From Pseudoroseicyclus aestuarii (lineage in GTDB: Bacteria; Pseudomonadota; Alphaproteobacteria; Rhodobacterales; Rhodobacteraceae): a stretch of DNA of 64,000 bases. The stretch's first letter is position 1; each line of letters begins with the position of its first letter. The position numbers and the translations under genes are program-made. Under the pieces are notes generated by a model, which saw nothing but the letters and a program-made list of their open reading frames with translations, did no database searches and had not been told where the DNA came from. Shown here in pieces: positions 25,401 to 33,910 of the stretch. Location: assembly GCF_003217255.1 (NCBI RefSeq), contig NZ_QJTE01000002.1, positions 682,001 to 746,000 of the forward strand, written 5' to 3'.

Positions 25401-25837
25401 GCACCGATATGCCCTCGCCCGACACCGTTTTCGACGCGCACCAGTCCCTGGGATACGCCATCAAGCGGGCGCAGCAGGCCCTGCGCCTGCGCATGGACCG
25501 GCAGTTGAAGGAACTCGGGCTGACGGCCCCGCAGTACAACGTGCTGTGCAGCCTCGACGCCGAGCCGGGCGCCTCGAACGCGCGGCTGGCGCGCCGGGCT
25601 TTCGTCACGCCGCAGACCATGCAGTCGATGCTGGTGAAACTGGAACGCGCCGGCCTGATCGAGCGGAGCCCGGATGCAGAGCATGGCCGCATCCAGCGGA
25701 CGCAGCTTACCGAGGCCGGTCAGGACACGCTGACGAAGGCGCATCGCTGCGTGCATGAAACGGAGGTGATCGCCCGAAACGCGGCATCGCCGGACGCGGC
25801 CGAGATGCTGCTCAGGGTCGCGGAGGCTCTTTCGTAG
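25394..25837 (+). CDS. MarR family transcriptional regulator
   Basis: Dimeric winged-helix regulator of 147 aa (143 if the ATG at 25409 is used). LGYAIKRAQQALRLRMDRQL is the dimer helix; LTAPQYNVLCSLDAEPGASN and ARRAFVTPQTMQSMLVKLER form the helix-turn-helix, followed by the wing (GLIERSPDAEHGRIQRTQLT) and helices for dimerisation. Neither candidate start has a ribosome-binding site, and the first overlaps an operator palindrome, so the message may be leaderless or start at 25409. It most likely represses itself and the divergent VOC-EVE genes until a small-molecule ligand binds. Confidence 0.9.
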   Translation: MTSTDMPSPDTVFDAHQSLGYAIKRAQQALRLRMDRQLKELGLTAPQYNVLCSLDAEPGASNARLARRAFVTPQTMQSMLVKLERAGLIERSPDAEHGRIQRTQLTEAGQDTLTKAHRCVHETEVIARNAASPDAAEMLLRVAEALS

Positions 25838-25892
25838 GGCGAGGGACCGGGTCGGCCCCTGAAGGTCGCGGCGCTGGCAATCCACCGTCCCG

Positions 25893-26957
25893 TCAGGCTT
25901 CAGGTAGCGCCTTCTCGAAGGTGATGGAGGTCGGCGCGCCGTAGCCCGGGTGGGCCCTACGCGCCACCTCGTTGAAGCCCATGGCGGCGAAGGCGGCGTG
26001 GTTGGCGGTCAGCTCCACCCGCGACTGCAGGCGCAGGCGGGGCAGGGAGAGGGCCTTGGCCCGCTCGGCTGCCGCCTCGATCAGGCGGCGGGCAAGGCCC
26101 GCGCCGCGCGCGGCCGCATCGACGGCGATCTTGCCGAGGTAGAGCGCATCCTCCTGCGGCGTGAAGATCGCGCAGGCGCGCAGCGGCGTGCCGATGCCCC
26201 AGACCTCGCCGTCTTGCGCTTGCCCCTGCAGCGCGGCGAGGGTCAGGCGGTGCACGGAAGAAGGCGGGTCGATCCGCCCCTCCATGTAGGCGAAGCTGCG
26301 GTGGATCAGCGCCAGCGCCTGCGGCAGGGCCGGATCCACGGGGCCGAGGCAGCGGGGCGCATCCTCCGGCGGCCAGGGGATCACGGTCAGCTCGGGCCAC
26401 AGCGCCTTGTGCCGGGCGGCCTTGCCCTCGTGCGTGGCGCGGTTCGGCAGGAGCGTGTTCGGCAGGACGCGCAGGGCAAAGATATCGGCCAGCCCGTAGG
26501 GGGCGTAGATGTCGAACCCCTCGTCCGCGCGCAGGCGCATCCCGATGCAATGGGTGGCCGAGGCGAAGTGGTCGATGCCGTCGCGGGCCGAGGTCAGCGG
26601 CGCGCGGGCATGGCCGAAGTGATCCTCGAACCAGAGGTGCACCCGCGCCTGGTTGCGGACCTCCACCGGCGGCTGGGCGGCAAAGCAGGGGGCGGCGCGG
26701 CGGATCACCCGATCCTCGGCTTCCCAGCTGGTGTCGGGGTCGAAATAGAACAGGTCGATGTCCTTGACGCCCTGCAGGGCCGGGCGCCCCGTCAGTTGGT
26801 TCCAGACCGCGCCGTAAAGCGCGCCCGAGACGATCCACCAGTCCGGCAGGTCCAGCGCGCGGGCGGCGCGGAAGGCGGCCATCAATTCGGGGCAGGCCCG
26901 GACGATCTTCACGAGCCGCGCCTCCAGCCCCGCCTCGCCGGGGGCGGCGGCATCCAT
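25893..26957 (-). CDS. Fusion: nucleotidyltransferase-like domain plus GNAT acetyltransferase
   Basis: Cytosolic protein of 354 aa with two domains. Residues 1-190 look like the nucleotidyltransferase family PF06042/COG3575: WIVSGALYGAVWNQLTG (41-57), the metal-binding DID in GVKDIDLFYFD (63-73), and DGIDHFASATHCIGMRL (126-142). Residues 210-354 are a GNAT domain: LYLGKIAVDAAARGAGLARR (272-291) carries the acetyl-CoA loop (Arg284, Gly287), and LQSRVELTANHAAFAAMGF (310-328) the last core elements. Each half is recognisable; their fusion is unusual in my knowledge. The ATG overlaps the DUF1349 gene stop by one base, so the pair is co-translated. Substrates are unknown. Confidence 0.82.
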   Translation of the reverse strand: MDAAAPGEAGLEARLVKIVRACPELMAAFRAARALDLPDWWIVSGALYGAVWNQLTGRPALQGVKDIDLFYFDPDTSWEAEDRVIRRAAPCFAAQPPVEVRNQARVHLWFEDHFGHARAPLTSARDGIDHFASATHCIGMRLRADEGFDIYAPYGLADIFALRVLPNTLLPNRATHEGKAARHKALWPELTVIPWPPEDAPRCLGPVDPALPQALALIHRSFAYMEGRIDPPSSVHRLTLAALQGQAQDGEVWGIGTPLRACAIFTPQEDALYLGKIAVDAAARGAGLARRLIEAAAERAKALSLPRLRLQSRVELTANHAAFAAMGFNEVARRAHPGYGAPTSITFEKALPEA

Positions 26958-27523
26958 CAGTGGATCTCGCGCGGCGGGTCCGGCTGCAGGGTGAAGCCGT
27001 CGAAGCGGGCCGTCAGCCCCCCCCGCTTGGGCGAGCAGGCCATCGGCCCGACCTCGACCCGCCCCTCGGGAAAGCTGCACAGGCGGATCATCTCGGCGCC
27101 GCCTTCCGTCACATGCTCGATCTTCACGGCATCCTGCCAGCGGGTCAGGCGCAGCGTGACGGGGCCGGCATCGGTAAGCGGCGTCTTCGACCAGTCCGAG
27201 GCGGTCTGCGTGACTACGACCGAGAGCGCGCGGGCCCCGTCGGTATACTCCACCCCGGCCTTGATCCAGTGCAGCGGTCCGCTGCGCAGCATGATCCCGG
27301 CCTGGTCGTAGAGCGCGCTGTAATCGGCGTCGAAGGTCAGCTCGACCGCGAAATCGGCATGCAGCGCGTGATAGAGGAAGTGCCCCGAGGCCTCTTCGAG
27401 GCCGTAGTAGCTGCGCTGCCAGAAGTCGGTCTTCTCACCGGTGGTCAGGATCAGGCTGCTGCCCTCGACCCGGTGCTCGGGCGGCTCGTTCAGCCATTCC
27501 ATCGTCTCGAATCCGGGGGTCAT
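26957..27523 (-). CDS. DUF1349 domain-containing protein
   Basis: Cytosolic protein of 188 aa with a single DUF1349 (COG3506, concanavalin-like beta-sandwich) domain: WLNEPPEHRVEGSSLILTTG, TDFWQRSYYGLEEASGHFLY, LYDQAGIMLRSGPLHWIKAG, VEYTDGARALSVVVTQTASD and a C-terminal GPMACSPKRGGLTARFDGF. No signal peptide is seen. AGGAGG precedes the ATG at 27523; the upstream open frame has no family similarity. Members resemble carbohydrate-binding sandwich folds, but I know of no established function. It is the first gene of a two-gene operon with the fusion protein. Confidence 0.85.
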   Translation of the reverse strand: MTPGFETMEWLNEPPEHRVEGSSLILTTGEKTDFWQRSYYGLEEASGHFLYHALHADFAVELTFDADYSALYDQAGIMLRSGPLHWIKAGVEYTDGARALSVVVTQTASDWSKTPLTDAGPVTLRLTRWQDAVKIEHVTEGGAEMIRLCSFPEGRVEVGPMACSPKRGGLTARFDGFTLQPDPPREIH

Positions 27524-27934
27524 CGGGGCCTCCTGCGCCAGCGCTCGATCCGATCCTGCGCCGATTTGGACCGCGGGGTCCAGAGGCGGCGCCCGACCGC
27601 CTCGGAGGGTTGATCGGGGCACCGGCCGGCGCTGGGGCGAGGGGGGATGGGCGGTGCAGCGAAAGGGCGACGTCCGGGCCTGCTGCACCCTGCGCCTCCG
27701 GCGGGAGTATTTGGGGAAACATGAAGGGGTGTTCTTTGGACCTTCCCACCGTGTCTCGAGCGTCTGCCGGGCTTGGGCGAGGGCCTTGGCCCCGCGCAGC
27801 GCGGGGGCGTGCGCCCGGCCGGGACCAGTCGGGCGCGCTGCCGTCGGATACGGGATTGGCGCTGGCGGCGAGACGGTGCATCAGGGGCATATCGCCGCGC
27901 GGGTTGCGCGCGTGTCTCGGCAGGAGGCCGCATC
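27524..27934. other. 411-bp intergenic region with repeat copy C and a short hairpin
   Basis: Lies between the DUF1349 gene (leftward) and the small protein at 27935 (rightward). It contains family 2 repeat copy C (27703-27729) and a CCCCGCG-CAG-CGCGGGG hairpin (27790-27806). I see no convincing additional coding sequence: the open frames here lack ribosome-binding sites and have shadow-like arginine/proline-rich composition. Confidence 0.5.
27703..27729 (+). repeat. Dispersed repeat family 2, copy C
   Basis: GAGTATTT, three variable bases (GGG), then GAAACATGAAG. The two fixed blocks are identical in copies D (33718, inverted) and E (50344, inverted). No gene is nearby on the left for 180 bp. 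Confidence 0.7.
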
Positions 27935-28102
27935 ATGGATTACAGCAAGTCGGGCGGGACCAAGGGGCCCAAGGGCCAGCCCCGCCACAAGGAACACAAC
28001 GCGCCCGGGGGCGACAAGAACCCGTTCGGCAAGCGCAACGACGCCAAGGCCGACCTGGTGCGCAAGCTGAAGGAAGCGGCGCAGAAGCGCGAAGAAGGCT
28101 AG
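27935..28102 (+). CDS. Small basic protein, unknown function
   Basis: 55-residue, very hydrophilic protein. The N-terminal half is rich in Gly, Lys, Pro and His (SGGTKGPKGQPRHKEHN), and the C-terminal half is a predicted charged helix (DAKADLVRKLKEAAQKREEG). AGGAGG lies 9 bp before the ATG, a strong ribosome-binding site, which makes this more than a chance frame. I recall similar short proteins as conserved hypotheticals in Rhodobacteraceae but know no function; composition suggests an intrinsically disordered nucleic-acid-associated protein. Its stop interlocks (CTAG) with the convergent GNAT gene. Confidence 0.72.
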   Translation: MDYSKSGGTKGPKGQPRHKEHNAPGGDKNPFGKRNDAKADLVRKLKEAAQKREEG

Positions 28103-28620
28103 GCGGGCAACCGCTTTTCCATGAAGACGCTGACGCCGTTGTCGGCATAGCTGCCGAAGACGCCGCAGCGGGTGAAGCCCTGCCGCTCGTACAGGCGGCA
28201 GGCCGCCTCCAGCGCCTCGCCCGTCTCCAGCCGGAGGAGCGGCAGACCCTCGGCGCGGGCGGCCTCCTCGACCCTCCGCAGCAGGGCGAGCGCGACGCCG
28301 CGCCCGCGGGCCTCTTCGGCGGTGAAGAGGCTTTTGACCTCTCCGTAGCCCGCCTTGACCTGCAGGGCGCAGCAGCCCAGCGGGGTGCCCGCCGCGTCAT
28401 GGGCCGCGAAGAAGCGGATGTCCGGACCCTCCAGCTCCTCGATCTGCAGGAAGTTGTTCTCTTCCGGCTTGTAGAGCCGGCGCATCAGGGCCTGGCTGGC
28501 CTGCAGCAGCGCCAGCGGGCCGGGGTCGCGGGGGCGCGCCGGGGCTATGGTGTAGCCTGCTGCCTCGGGCGCGCTCATGCCGCCGCCAGAGACAGCGGTT
28601 GCGGGGATCTTGGCGGGCAT
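28099..28620 (-). CDS. GNAT family N-acetyltransferase
   Basis: Acetyltransferase of 173 aa (159 if the ATG 42 bp downstream is used). ITIAPAR-type opening (YTIAPARPRDPGPLALLQAS), FFAAHDAAGTPLGCCALQVK (core beta hairpin), VKSLFTAEEARGRGVALALL with the acetyl-CoA motif RGRGVA, and LEAACRLYERQGFTRCGVFG, the standard final motif. GGAGG five bases before 28620 supports the longer form. The pattern matches ElaA/YesJ-type small GNATs often misnamed as ribosomal-protein acetyltransferases; substrate unknown. Confidence 0.88.
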   Translation of the reverse strand: MPAKIPATAVSGGGMSAPEAAGYTIAPARPRDPGPLALLQASQALMRRLYKPEENNFLQIEELEGPDIRFFAAHDAAGTPLGCCALQVKAGYGEVKSLFTAEEARGRGVALALLRRVEEAARAEGLPLLRLETGEALEAACRLYERQGFTRCGVFGSYADNGVSVFMEKRLPA

Positions 28621-28741
28621 GGGGCCTCCGGGTTCGGGTGGTATCAAGCGGCCTGGAAGAGGCGCGGCGACTGTGCGGGCAGCGTGGAGGGAGGGTCAAG
28701 GCCCGCGCCGCCGCCTTCCGCGGCCCTCCGACCCGTAAAAT

Positions 28742-28769
28742 TTGACCTGCCTCACCGAATCGTTAACTT
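28742..28769 (+). promoter_or_regulatory. Candidate promoter of the cfa-like gene
   Basis: TTGACC (28742-28747), 16-bp spacer, TAACTT (28764-28769), in an AT-rich patch 32 bp before the start codon at 28801. Resembles a housekeeping sigma-70 promoter; I do not see the TGATCC -35 element expected for an RpoE-dependent promoter. Confidence 0.35.
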
Positions 28770-28800
28770 TTCCTCGGGACCCATCACCAAGGGGAGAGCC

Positions 28801-30063
28801 ATGTGGTCAGAGGCGATCAACCAGATGCTCCGCCAGTGGATGCGGAAGGGCGCGCTGACCCTGCATCTGCCTGACGGCACCGCCCGATCCTACGGGGACG
28901 GGACGGCGCCGCAGGTCACCCTGCGCATCCACGACGACGCGACGCTCAGGCGGCTGGCCCTGAACCCCGACCTCGCGCTGGGCGAGGCCTACATGGAGGG
29001 CAGCCTGACCGTCGACGGGGACGATCTGCACGGCCTGCTGGAGCTGGTGCTGCGCAACTTCGGCGGCGGGCGGCGCAGCTGGTGGAACCTGCCGGGGCGC
29101 TGGCTGCGCAAGGCCCGGCGCGGGCTCGACCAGCGCAACATCGCCGCCTCCTCGCGCCGCAACGTGGCGCATCACTACGACCTGCCGCCGCGGCTCTATG
29201 ACCTCTTTCTCGACGAGGACCGGCAGTATTCCTGCGCCTATTTCCGCGATCCCGGCGACGGGCTCGAGCAGGCGCAGCTGCAGAAGAAGCATCACATCGC
29301 CCGCAAGCTGCGGCTGGAGCCCGGACTGCGGGTGCTGGACATCGGCTGCGGCTGGGGCGGCATGGCCCTGACGCTGGCGCGCGATTACGGCGTGCAGGTC
29401 ACCGGCGTCACGCTGTCCGAAGAGCAGCTGAAGGTCGCGCAGCGCCGGGCGCGCGAGGAGGGCCTCGAGGACCGGGTGGAGTTCCGCCTGCAGGATTACC
29501 GCGCGGTGACCGAGACCTTCGACCGCATCGTGTCCGTGGGCATGTTCGAACATGTCGGCCTGCCGCAGTTCGACCCCTACTTCCGCGCCGTGCACGACCT
29601 GCTGGCCGAGGATGGCGTCGCTCTGGTCCATACGATCGGCTGGGCCGGCCCGCCGGGATCGACCAACCCCTGGATCGCCAAGTACATCTTCCCCGGCGGA
29701 TACATCCCCTCGCTGTCCGAGGTGGCGCCGGTGATCGAGAACAATGGCCTGTGGCTGACCGACCTCGAATGCCTGCGCCTGCACTACGCCCTGACCCTGC
29801 GGCACTGGTACGATCGCTTCACCGCGCGGCTGGACGAGGCGCGCGAGATCAACGACGAGACCTTCGTGCGGATGTGGAAATTCTACCTCGTCGCCTCGGA
29901 GCAGAGCTTCCGCTTCAACAGGCAGGACGTCTTCCAATTCCAGATCAGCAAGCGGCTGGATGCCGTGCCGATCACCCGCGACTACCTGTACCGGTCCGGG
30001 CTGGTCCCGCGGCAGGCCGAGGTCGAGACCCTCGACCGCGCGAGGGACCACGCGGCAGAGTGA
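28801..30063 (+). CDS. cfa: Cyclopropane-fatty-acyl-phospholipid synthase family methyltransferase
   Basis: SAM-dependent enzyme of 420 aa that methylates the double bond of unsaturated acyl chains in membrane phospholipids. An N-terminal lipid-binding region (TLHLPDG, ALGEAYMEGSLTVDGDDL) leads to the catalytic domain: NVAHHYDLPPRLYDLFLDED, YSCAYFRDPGDGLEQAQLQK, the SAM site LDIGCGWGGMALTLARDYGV (about 179-198), and VGMFEHVGLPQFDPYF. The ribosome-binding site is AGGGGAGAG. A related enzyme in Rhodobacter sphaeroides methylates acyl chains on the way to furan fatty acids, so this gene could be either type; the RpoE-ChrR lipid locus lies 6 kb downstream. Confidence 0.9.
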   Translation: MWSEAINQMLRQWMRKGALTLHLPDGTARSYGDGTAPQVTLRIHDDATLRRLALNPDLALGEAYMEGSLTVDGDDLHGLLELVLRNFGGGRRSWWNLPGRWLRKARRGLDQRNIAASSRRNVAHHYDLPPRLYDLFLDEDRQYSCAYFRDPGDGLEQAQLQKKHHIARKLRLEPGLRVLDIGCGWGGMALTLARDYGVQVTGVTLSEEQLKVAQRRAREEGLEDRVEFRLQDYRAVTETFDRIVSVGMFEHVGLPQFDPYFRAVHDLLAEDGVALVHTIGWAGPPGSTNPWIAKYIFPGGYIPSLSEVAPVIENNGLWLTDLECLRLHYALTLRHWYDRFTARLDEAREINDETFVRMWKFYLVASEQSFRFNRQDVFQFQISKRLDAVPITRDYLYRSGLVPRQAEVETLDRARDHAAE

Positions 30064-30076
30064 CCATATCTTGGGG

Positions 30077-30102
30077 GCATCTGTTTCGGTGCCTCCAGAT
30101 GC
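30077..30102 (+). terminator. Weak hairpin between cfa and smc
   Basis: GCATCTG (30077-30083) and CAGATGC (30096-30102) form a 7-bp stem with a 12-nt loop, 13 bp after the cfa stop. No T-run follows, so its role as terminator is uncertain. Confidence 0.35.
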
Positions 30103-30161
30103 TGCGCGGTCAAGATTGACTCTGCGCCGCCCTCTCCGGCACTCTTGGTGCAAAAGGGCAG

Positions 30162-33100
30162 ATGTCAGGCATGCGATTCACCCGCCTCAGGCTGAGCGGC
30201 TTCAAGAGCTTCGTCGATCCGACGGAACTGGTCATCGCGCCGGGTCTGACGGGCGTCGTCGGGCCCAATGGCTGCGGCAAGTCCAACCTGCTCGAGGCGC
30301 TGCGCTGGGTGATGGGCGAAAGCCGCCCCACGGCGATGCGCGGCGGCGGGATGGAGGACGTGATCTTCGCCGGCGCCGCGACGCGCCCGGCGCGGCACCA
30401 TGCCGAGGTGACGCTGGTCATCGACAATACCGACCGCCTCGCCCCCGCCGCCTTCAACGATGCCGATACGCTGGACGTGGTGCGCCGCATCACCCGCGAT
30501 GCCGGCAGCGCCTACCGTGTCGGCGCCAAGGAGGCGCGGGCCCGCGACGTCCAGATGCTCTTTGCCGATGCCTCGACGGGCGCGCATAGCCAGGCGCTGG
30601 TGCGGCAGGGACAGATCGCTGAGCTGATCAACGCCAAGCCCGCGCAGCGGCGCCGCATCCTGGAAGAGGCGGCCGGCATCTCGGGCCTGTACCAGCGCCG
30701 CCACGAGGCGGAGCTGAAGCTGCGGCAGGCCGAAGGCAACCTCGCCCGCCTAGACGATACCGTCGGCGCACTGGCCTCGCAGCTAGCCTCGCTCGCGCGG
30801 CAGGCGCGGGCGGCGGCGCGCTACCGCGAGATCGGCGCCGCCCTGCGCCGGGCCGAGGCGCTGCTGCTCTGGCGGCGCTGGCACGAGGCCGGGATCGCCC
30901 TGGCCGAGGCCGAGGCGTTGCTGCGCGAGCAAGCCGCCGAAACCTCTCGCGCCGAAGGGGCCGCGCGCGCCGCCCTCTCGGCCCGGACCGAGGCCGAGAC
31001 CGCCTTGCCGCCGCTGCGCGAGGAGGATGCCGTCGCCACCGCCCTTCTGGCGCGGCTGGAGACCGAGGAAGGCACCCTGGACGAGCGCGCGCGCCGAGCC
31101 GAGGGCACGATCCGCGCCGTGACCGGGCGGCTCGACCAGATCACCCGCGACCGCGCCCGCGAAGAGGCGCTGACCCGCGATGCGGACGAGGTGATGACCC
31201 GCCTGCGCGCCGAGGGCGAGACGCTGCGCGCCGCCGGCGAGGGCCACGAGGCGCGCCTCGCCGAGGCGCAGGAGCAGGCCGTCGAGGCCGCGCGGAACCT
31301 CGAGGCCCGCGAGGCGGAGCTTTCGGAGGGCACCGAGGAGGTCGCCCGCCTCTCCGCGCGCCACCAGTCGGGCCAGCGCCTTGTGCAGGATGCGGCCAAG
31401 ACCCTCGCGCGCGAGGAGGCCGCCGCCGAGAAGGCGCGCGAGGCCGCCCGCGCCGCGCAGGACGCCGCCACCGGCGCCGAGGCCGCGATGGCGCAGGCCG
31501 GCACCCGGCAGGAGGAGGCGCAGGAAGCCCTCGCGCAGGCAGAGACCGCGCTCGAGGCGGCAGAGGCCGCGCGCGCCCAGACGCAAGGCGAAGAGGCCGA
31601 GGCCCGCTCTGCCCGCTCTGCCGCGGAGGGCGAGGCCAGCGCGCTCAAGGCCGAGGCCGCCGCCCTGTCGCGGCTGGTGGAGCGCGAGGCCGGCGCCGGC
31701 ACGCAGCTTCTCGACCGGCTCGAGGTGCATGCGGGCTACGAGGCCGCCTTGGGCGCCGCGCTGGGCGAGGATCTGCAGGCGCCCGAGATCGCGGGCGAGG
31801 GCGCCTTCGGCTGGGACGCGCTGCCCGATTACGAGGCGCCGCAGCCGCTGCCCGGCGGGGCGCGCGTGCTGGGACAGGTGGTCAACGCGCCGCCGGTGCT
31901 GGCCCGGCGCCTGGCGCAGATCGGCGTGGTCTCGCCCGAAGAGGGGGCGCGGTTGCAGGCCCTGCTGCAACCCGGCCAGCGCCTCGTCAGCGAGGCGGGC
32001 GATCTCTGGCGCTGGGACGGCTACCGCGCCTCGGCGGGCGATGCCCCCAGTGCCGCCGCCCTGCGCCTGCAGCAGTTGAACAAGCTTGCCGCGCTGAAGG
32101 ACGACGTGACGCGCGCCGAGGCGCAGGCCGATCAGGCCCGCAGCGCGCATGAGACCCTGTCGCAGCGCCTCAAGCAGCAGGCCGAGGCCGATGCCAGCGC
32201 CCGCCGCGCCCGTCGCGAGGCCGATGCCGCTGTGGCCGAGGCCGCCCGCGCGCTCTCCCGCGCCGAAAGTGACCTGACATTGGCGCAGGGCCGGCTCGAG
32301 ACCGCGCAGCTGGCCGAGGCGCGCCACGCCGAAGAGGCCCGCGCCGCCCGCACCGCCAGGGCCGAGGCCGAAGCCGCGCTGGCAGAGCTGCCCGATCTCG
32401 GGGCCGCGCGCGAGGCGGTCGAGGGGCTGCGCCGCACGGTCGAGGCCGCGCGGATCGAGACCATGTCCCGCCGCAGTGCCGAGGGCGAGCTGCGCCGCGA
32501 GGGCGAGGCCCGGACCGCCCGCGAGGCCGCGATAGCGCAGGAGCTCGCGGGCTGGGACAAGCGCCTCTCCGGCGCCTCCGGCCGGATCGAGGAGCTGACC
32601 GAGCGCGAGGTCTCTGCCCGCCGCGATCTCGACCGCGCCCAGCGCGTCCCCGGCGAGATCGCCGAGCAGCGCGAGGGCCTCGGCCAGCGTCTGGCAGAGG
32701 CAAAGGCGCGGCGCGGCGCGGGCGCCGAGGCGCTGGCCGGCGCCGAGGCTCGCCTGCGCGACGCTCTCGAGGCCGAGCGCGAGGCAGAGCGTCAGGCCGG
32801 CGCCGCGCGCGAGGCCCGCGCCCGCGCCGAGGCCCGCGCCGATGCCGCCCGCAGCGCCGTGGAGGAGGCCGCCCAGCGCAGCGACGAGGCGCTGGAGATG
32901 GCGCCCGAGGCCATCCTCGCCGCCTTCGAGGCGGAAGAGGCCGAGGTTCCCGCCATCCCCGCGCTCGAAACCGAGGCCGCGGGCCTGCGCCGGCAGCGCG
33001 ATGCGCTCGGCTCCGTCAACCTGCGGGCCGAGGAGGACGCGCAGGAGATCGCGGGCGAGCACGAGACCCTGATCCGCGAGAAAGCCGACCTCGAGAATGC

Positions 33101-33626
33101 CATCGCCACGCTGCGGCAGGGCATCGCCAGCCTCAACAGCGAGGGGCGGCAGCGGCTTCTCGATGCCTTCGAGGAGGTGAACGCCAATTTCTCGCGCCTC
33201 TTCACCCATCTCTTCGGGGGCGGCGAGGCGCGGCTGGAGCTGGTCGAAAGCGCCGATCCGCTCGAGGCGGGGCTGGAGCTTCTGTGCCAGCCGCCGGGCA
33301 AGAAGCTGCAGGTGCTTTCGCTGCTCTCGGGCGGCGAGCAGACGCTGACCGCGCTGGCGCTGATTTTCGCCGTCTTCCTCGCGAACCCGGCGCCGATCTG
33401 CGTGCTGGACGAGGTCGACGCCCCGCTGGACGATGCCAATGTCACCCGCTTTTGCGACCTGCTCGACGAGATGACCCGCAGCGCCGACACGCGCTTTTTG
33501 ATCATCACCCACCACGCGGTGACAATGAGCCGGATGGACCGCCTCTTCGGCGTGACCATGGGCGAGCAGGGCGTCAGCCAGCTCGTCAGCGTCGATCTGA
33601 AAAAGGCCGAAGCGCTGGTCGCCTGA
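30162..33626 (+). CDS. smc: Chromosome segregation protein SMC
   Basis: ATPase of 1154 aa that compacts and organises the chromosome with ScpA and ScpB. N-terminal head: LRLSGFKSFVDPTELVIAPG and Walker A GVVGPNGCGKSNLLEALRWV. Then a long alanine/arginine/glutamate-rich coiled coil (about 170-490), a compact hinge (about 500-640, GTQLLDRLEVHAGYEAALGA), a second coiled coil, and the C-terminal head with signature LSLLSGGEQTLTALALIFAV, Walker B CVLDEVDAPLDDANVTRFCD and the His switch ITHHAVTM. AAGGGCAG precedes the ATG. Length and architecture are complete. Confidence 0.97.
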   Translation: MSGMRFTRLRLSGFKSFVDPTELVIAPGLTGVVGPNGCGKSNLLEALRWVMGESRPTAMRGGGMEDVIFAGAATRPARHHAEVTLVIDNTDRLAPAAFNDADTLDVVRRITRDAGSAYRVGAKEARARDVQMLFADASTGAHSQALVRQGQIAELINAKPAQRRRILEEAAGISGLYQRRHEAELKLRQAEGNLARLDDTVGALASQLASLARQARAAARYREIGAALRRAEALLLWRRWHEAGIALAEAEALLREQAAETSRAEGAARAALSARTEAETALPPLREEDAVATALLARLETEEGTLDERARRAEGTIRAVTGRLDQITRDRAREEALTRDADEVMTRLRAEGETLRAAGEGHEARLAEAQEQAVEAARNLEAREAELSEGTEEVARLSARHQSGQRLVQDAAKTLAREEAAAEKAREAARAAQDAATGAEAAMAQAGTRQEEAQEALAQAETALEAAEAARAQTQGEEAEARSARSAAEGEASALKAEAAALSRLVEREAGAGTQLLDRLEVHAGYEAALGAALGEDLQAPEIAGEGAFGWDALPDYEAPQPLPGGARVLGQVVNAPPVLARRLAQIGVVSPEEGARLQALLQPGQRLVSEAGDLWRWDGYRASAGDAPSAAALRLQQLNKLAALKDDVTRAEAQADQARSAHETLSQRLKQQAEADASARRARREADAAVAEAARALSRAESDLTLAQGRLETAQLAEARHAEEARAARTARAEAEAALAELPDLGAAREAVEGLRRTVEAARIETMSRRSAEGELRREGEARTAREAAIAQELAGWDKRLSGASGRIEELTEREVSARRDLDRAQRVPGEIAEQREGLGQRLAEAKARRGAGAEALAGAEARLRDALEAEREAERQAGAAREARARAEARADAARSAVEEAAQRSDEALEMAPEAILAAFEAEEAEVPAIPALETEAAGLRRQRDALGSVNLRAEEDAQEIAGEHETLIREKADLENAIATLRQGIASLNSEGRQRLLDAFEEVNANFSRLFTHLFGGGEARLELVESADPLEAGLELLCQPPGKKLQVLSLLSGGEQTLTALALIFAVFLANPAPICVLDEVDAPLDDANVTRFCDLLDEMTRSADTRFLIITHHAVTMSRMDRLFGVTMGEQGVSQLVSVDLKKAEALVA

Positions 33627-33696
33627 GGGGGCTCAGCCCAGCACCAGCAGCAGGCAAGCGAGGCGCGTCGCCCCGCCGCCCCTTGGGCGGAACCGA

Positions 33697-33742
33697 GGGC
33701 GCCGCCGCGCCCCCCTGCTTCATGTTTCTCTAAATACTCATC
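33697..33742 (+). repeat. Dispersed repeat family 2, copy D (inverted), with hairpin
   Basis: GGGCGC-CGCC-GCGCCC hairpin (33697-33712) followed by CTTCATGTTTC, three bases, AAATACTC (33718-33740). This is the reverse complement of the copy C blocks. It sits in the 284-bp gap between convergent smc and the hydroquinone reductase gene and may terminate smc. Confidence 0.65.
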
Positions 33743-33910
33743 TTGCCCGGCCCCGGCCCTGCGCTCCGCCAACTCGTCTGGCGCCGCCCGCGTCATGCCT
33801 TTGCAGGCCAGCCGCCACGCCTGCAGTTGTCTAAAGCCGCCATGCCACAGGCCTAAAAGCCAAGCGGGGCCCCTGTCCGGAGCCCCGCCCAATGCCGCGC
33901 CTGCGCAGGC

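Noticed and set aside
30783-33515. A 910-codon open frame on the minus strand opposite smc
   Set aside because: Gly/Leu/Ala-rich mirror of the SMC coiled coil; no start signal and no domain features.
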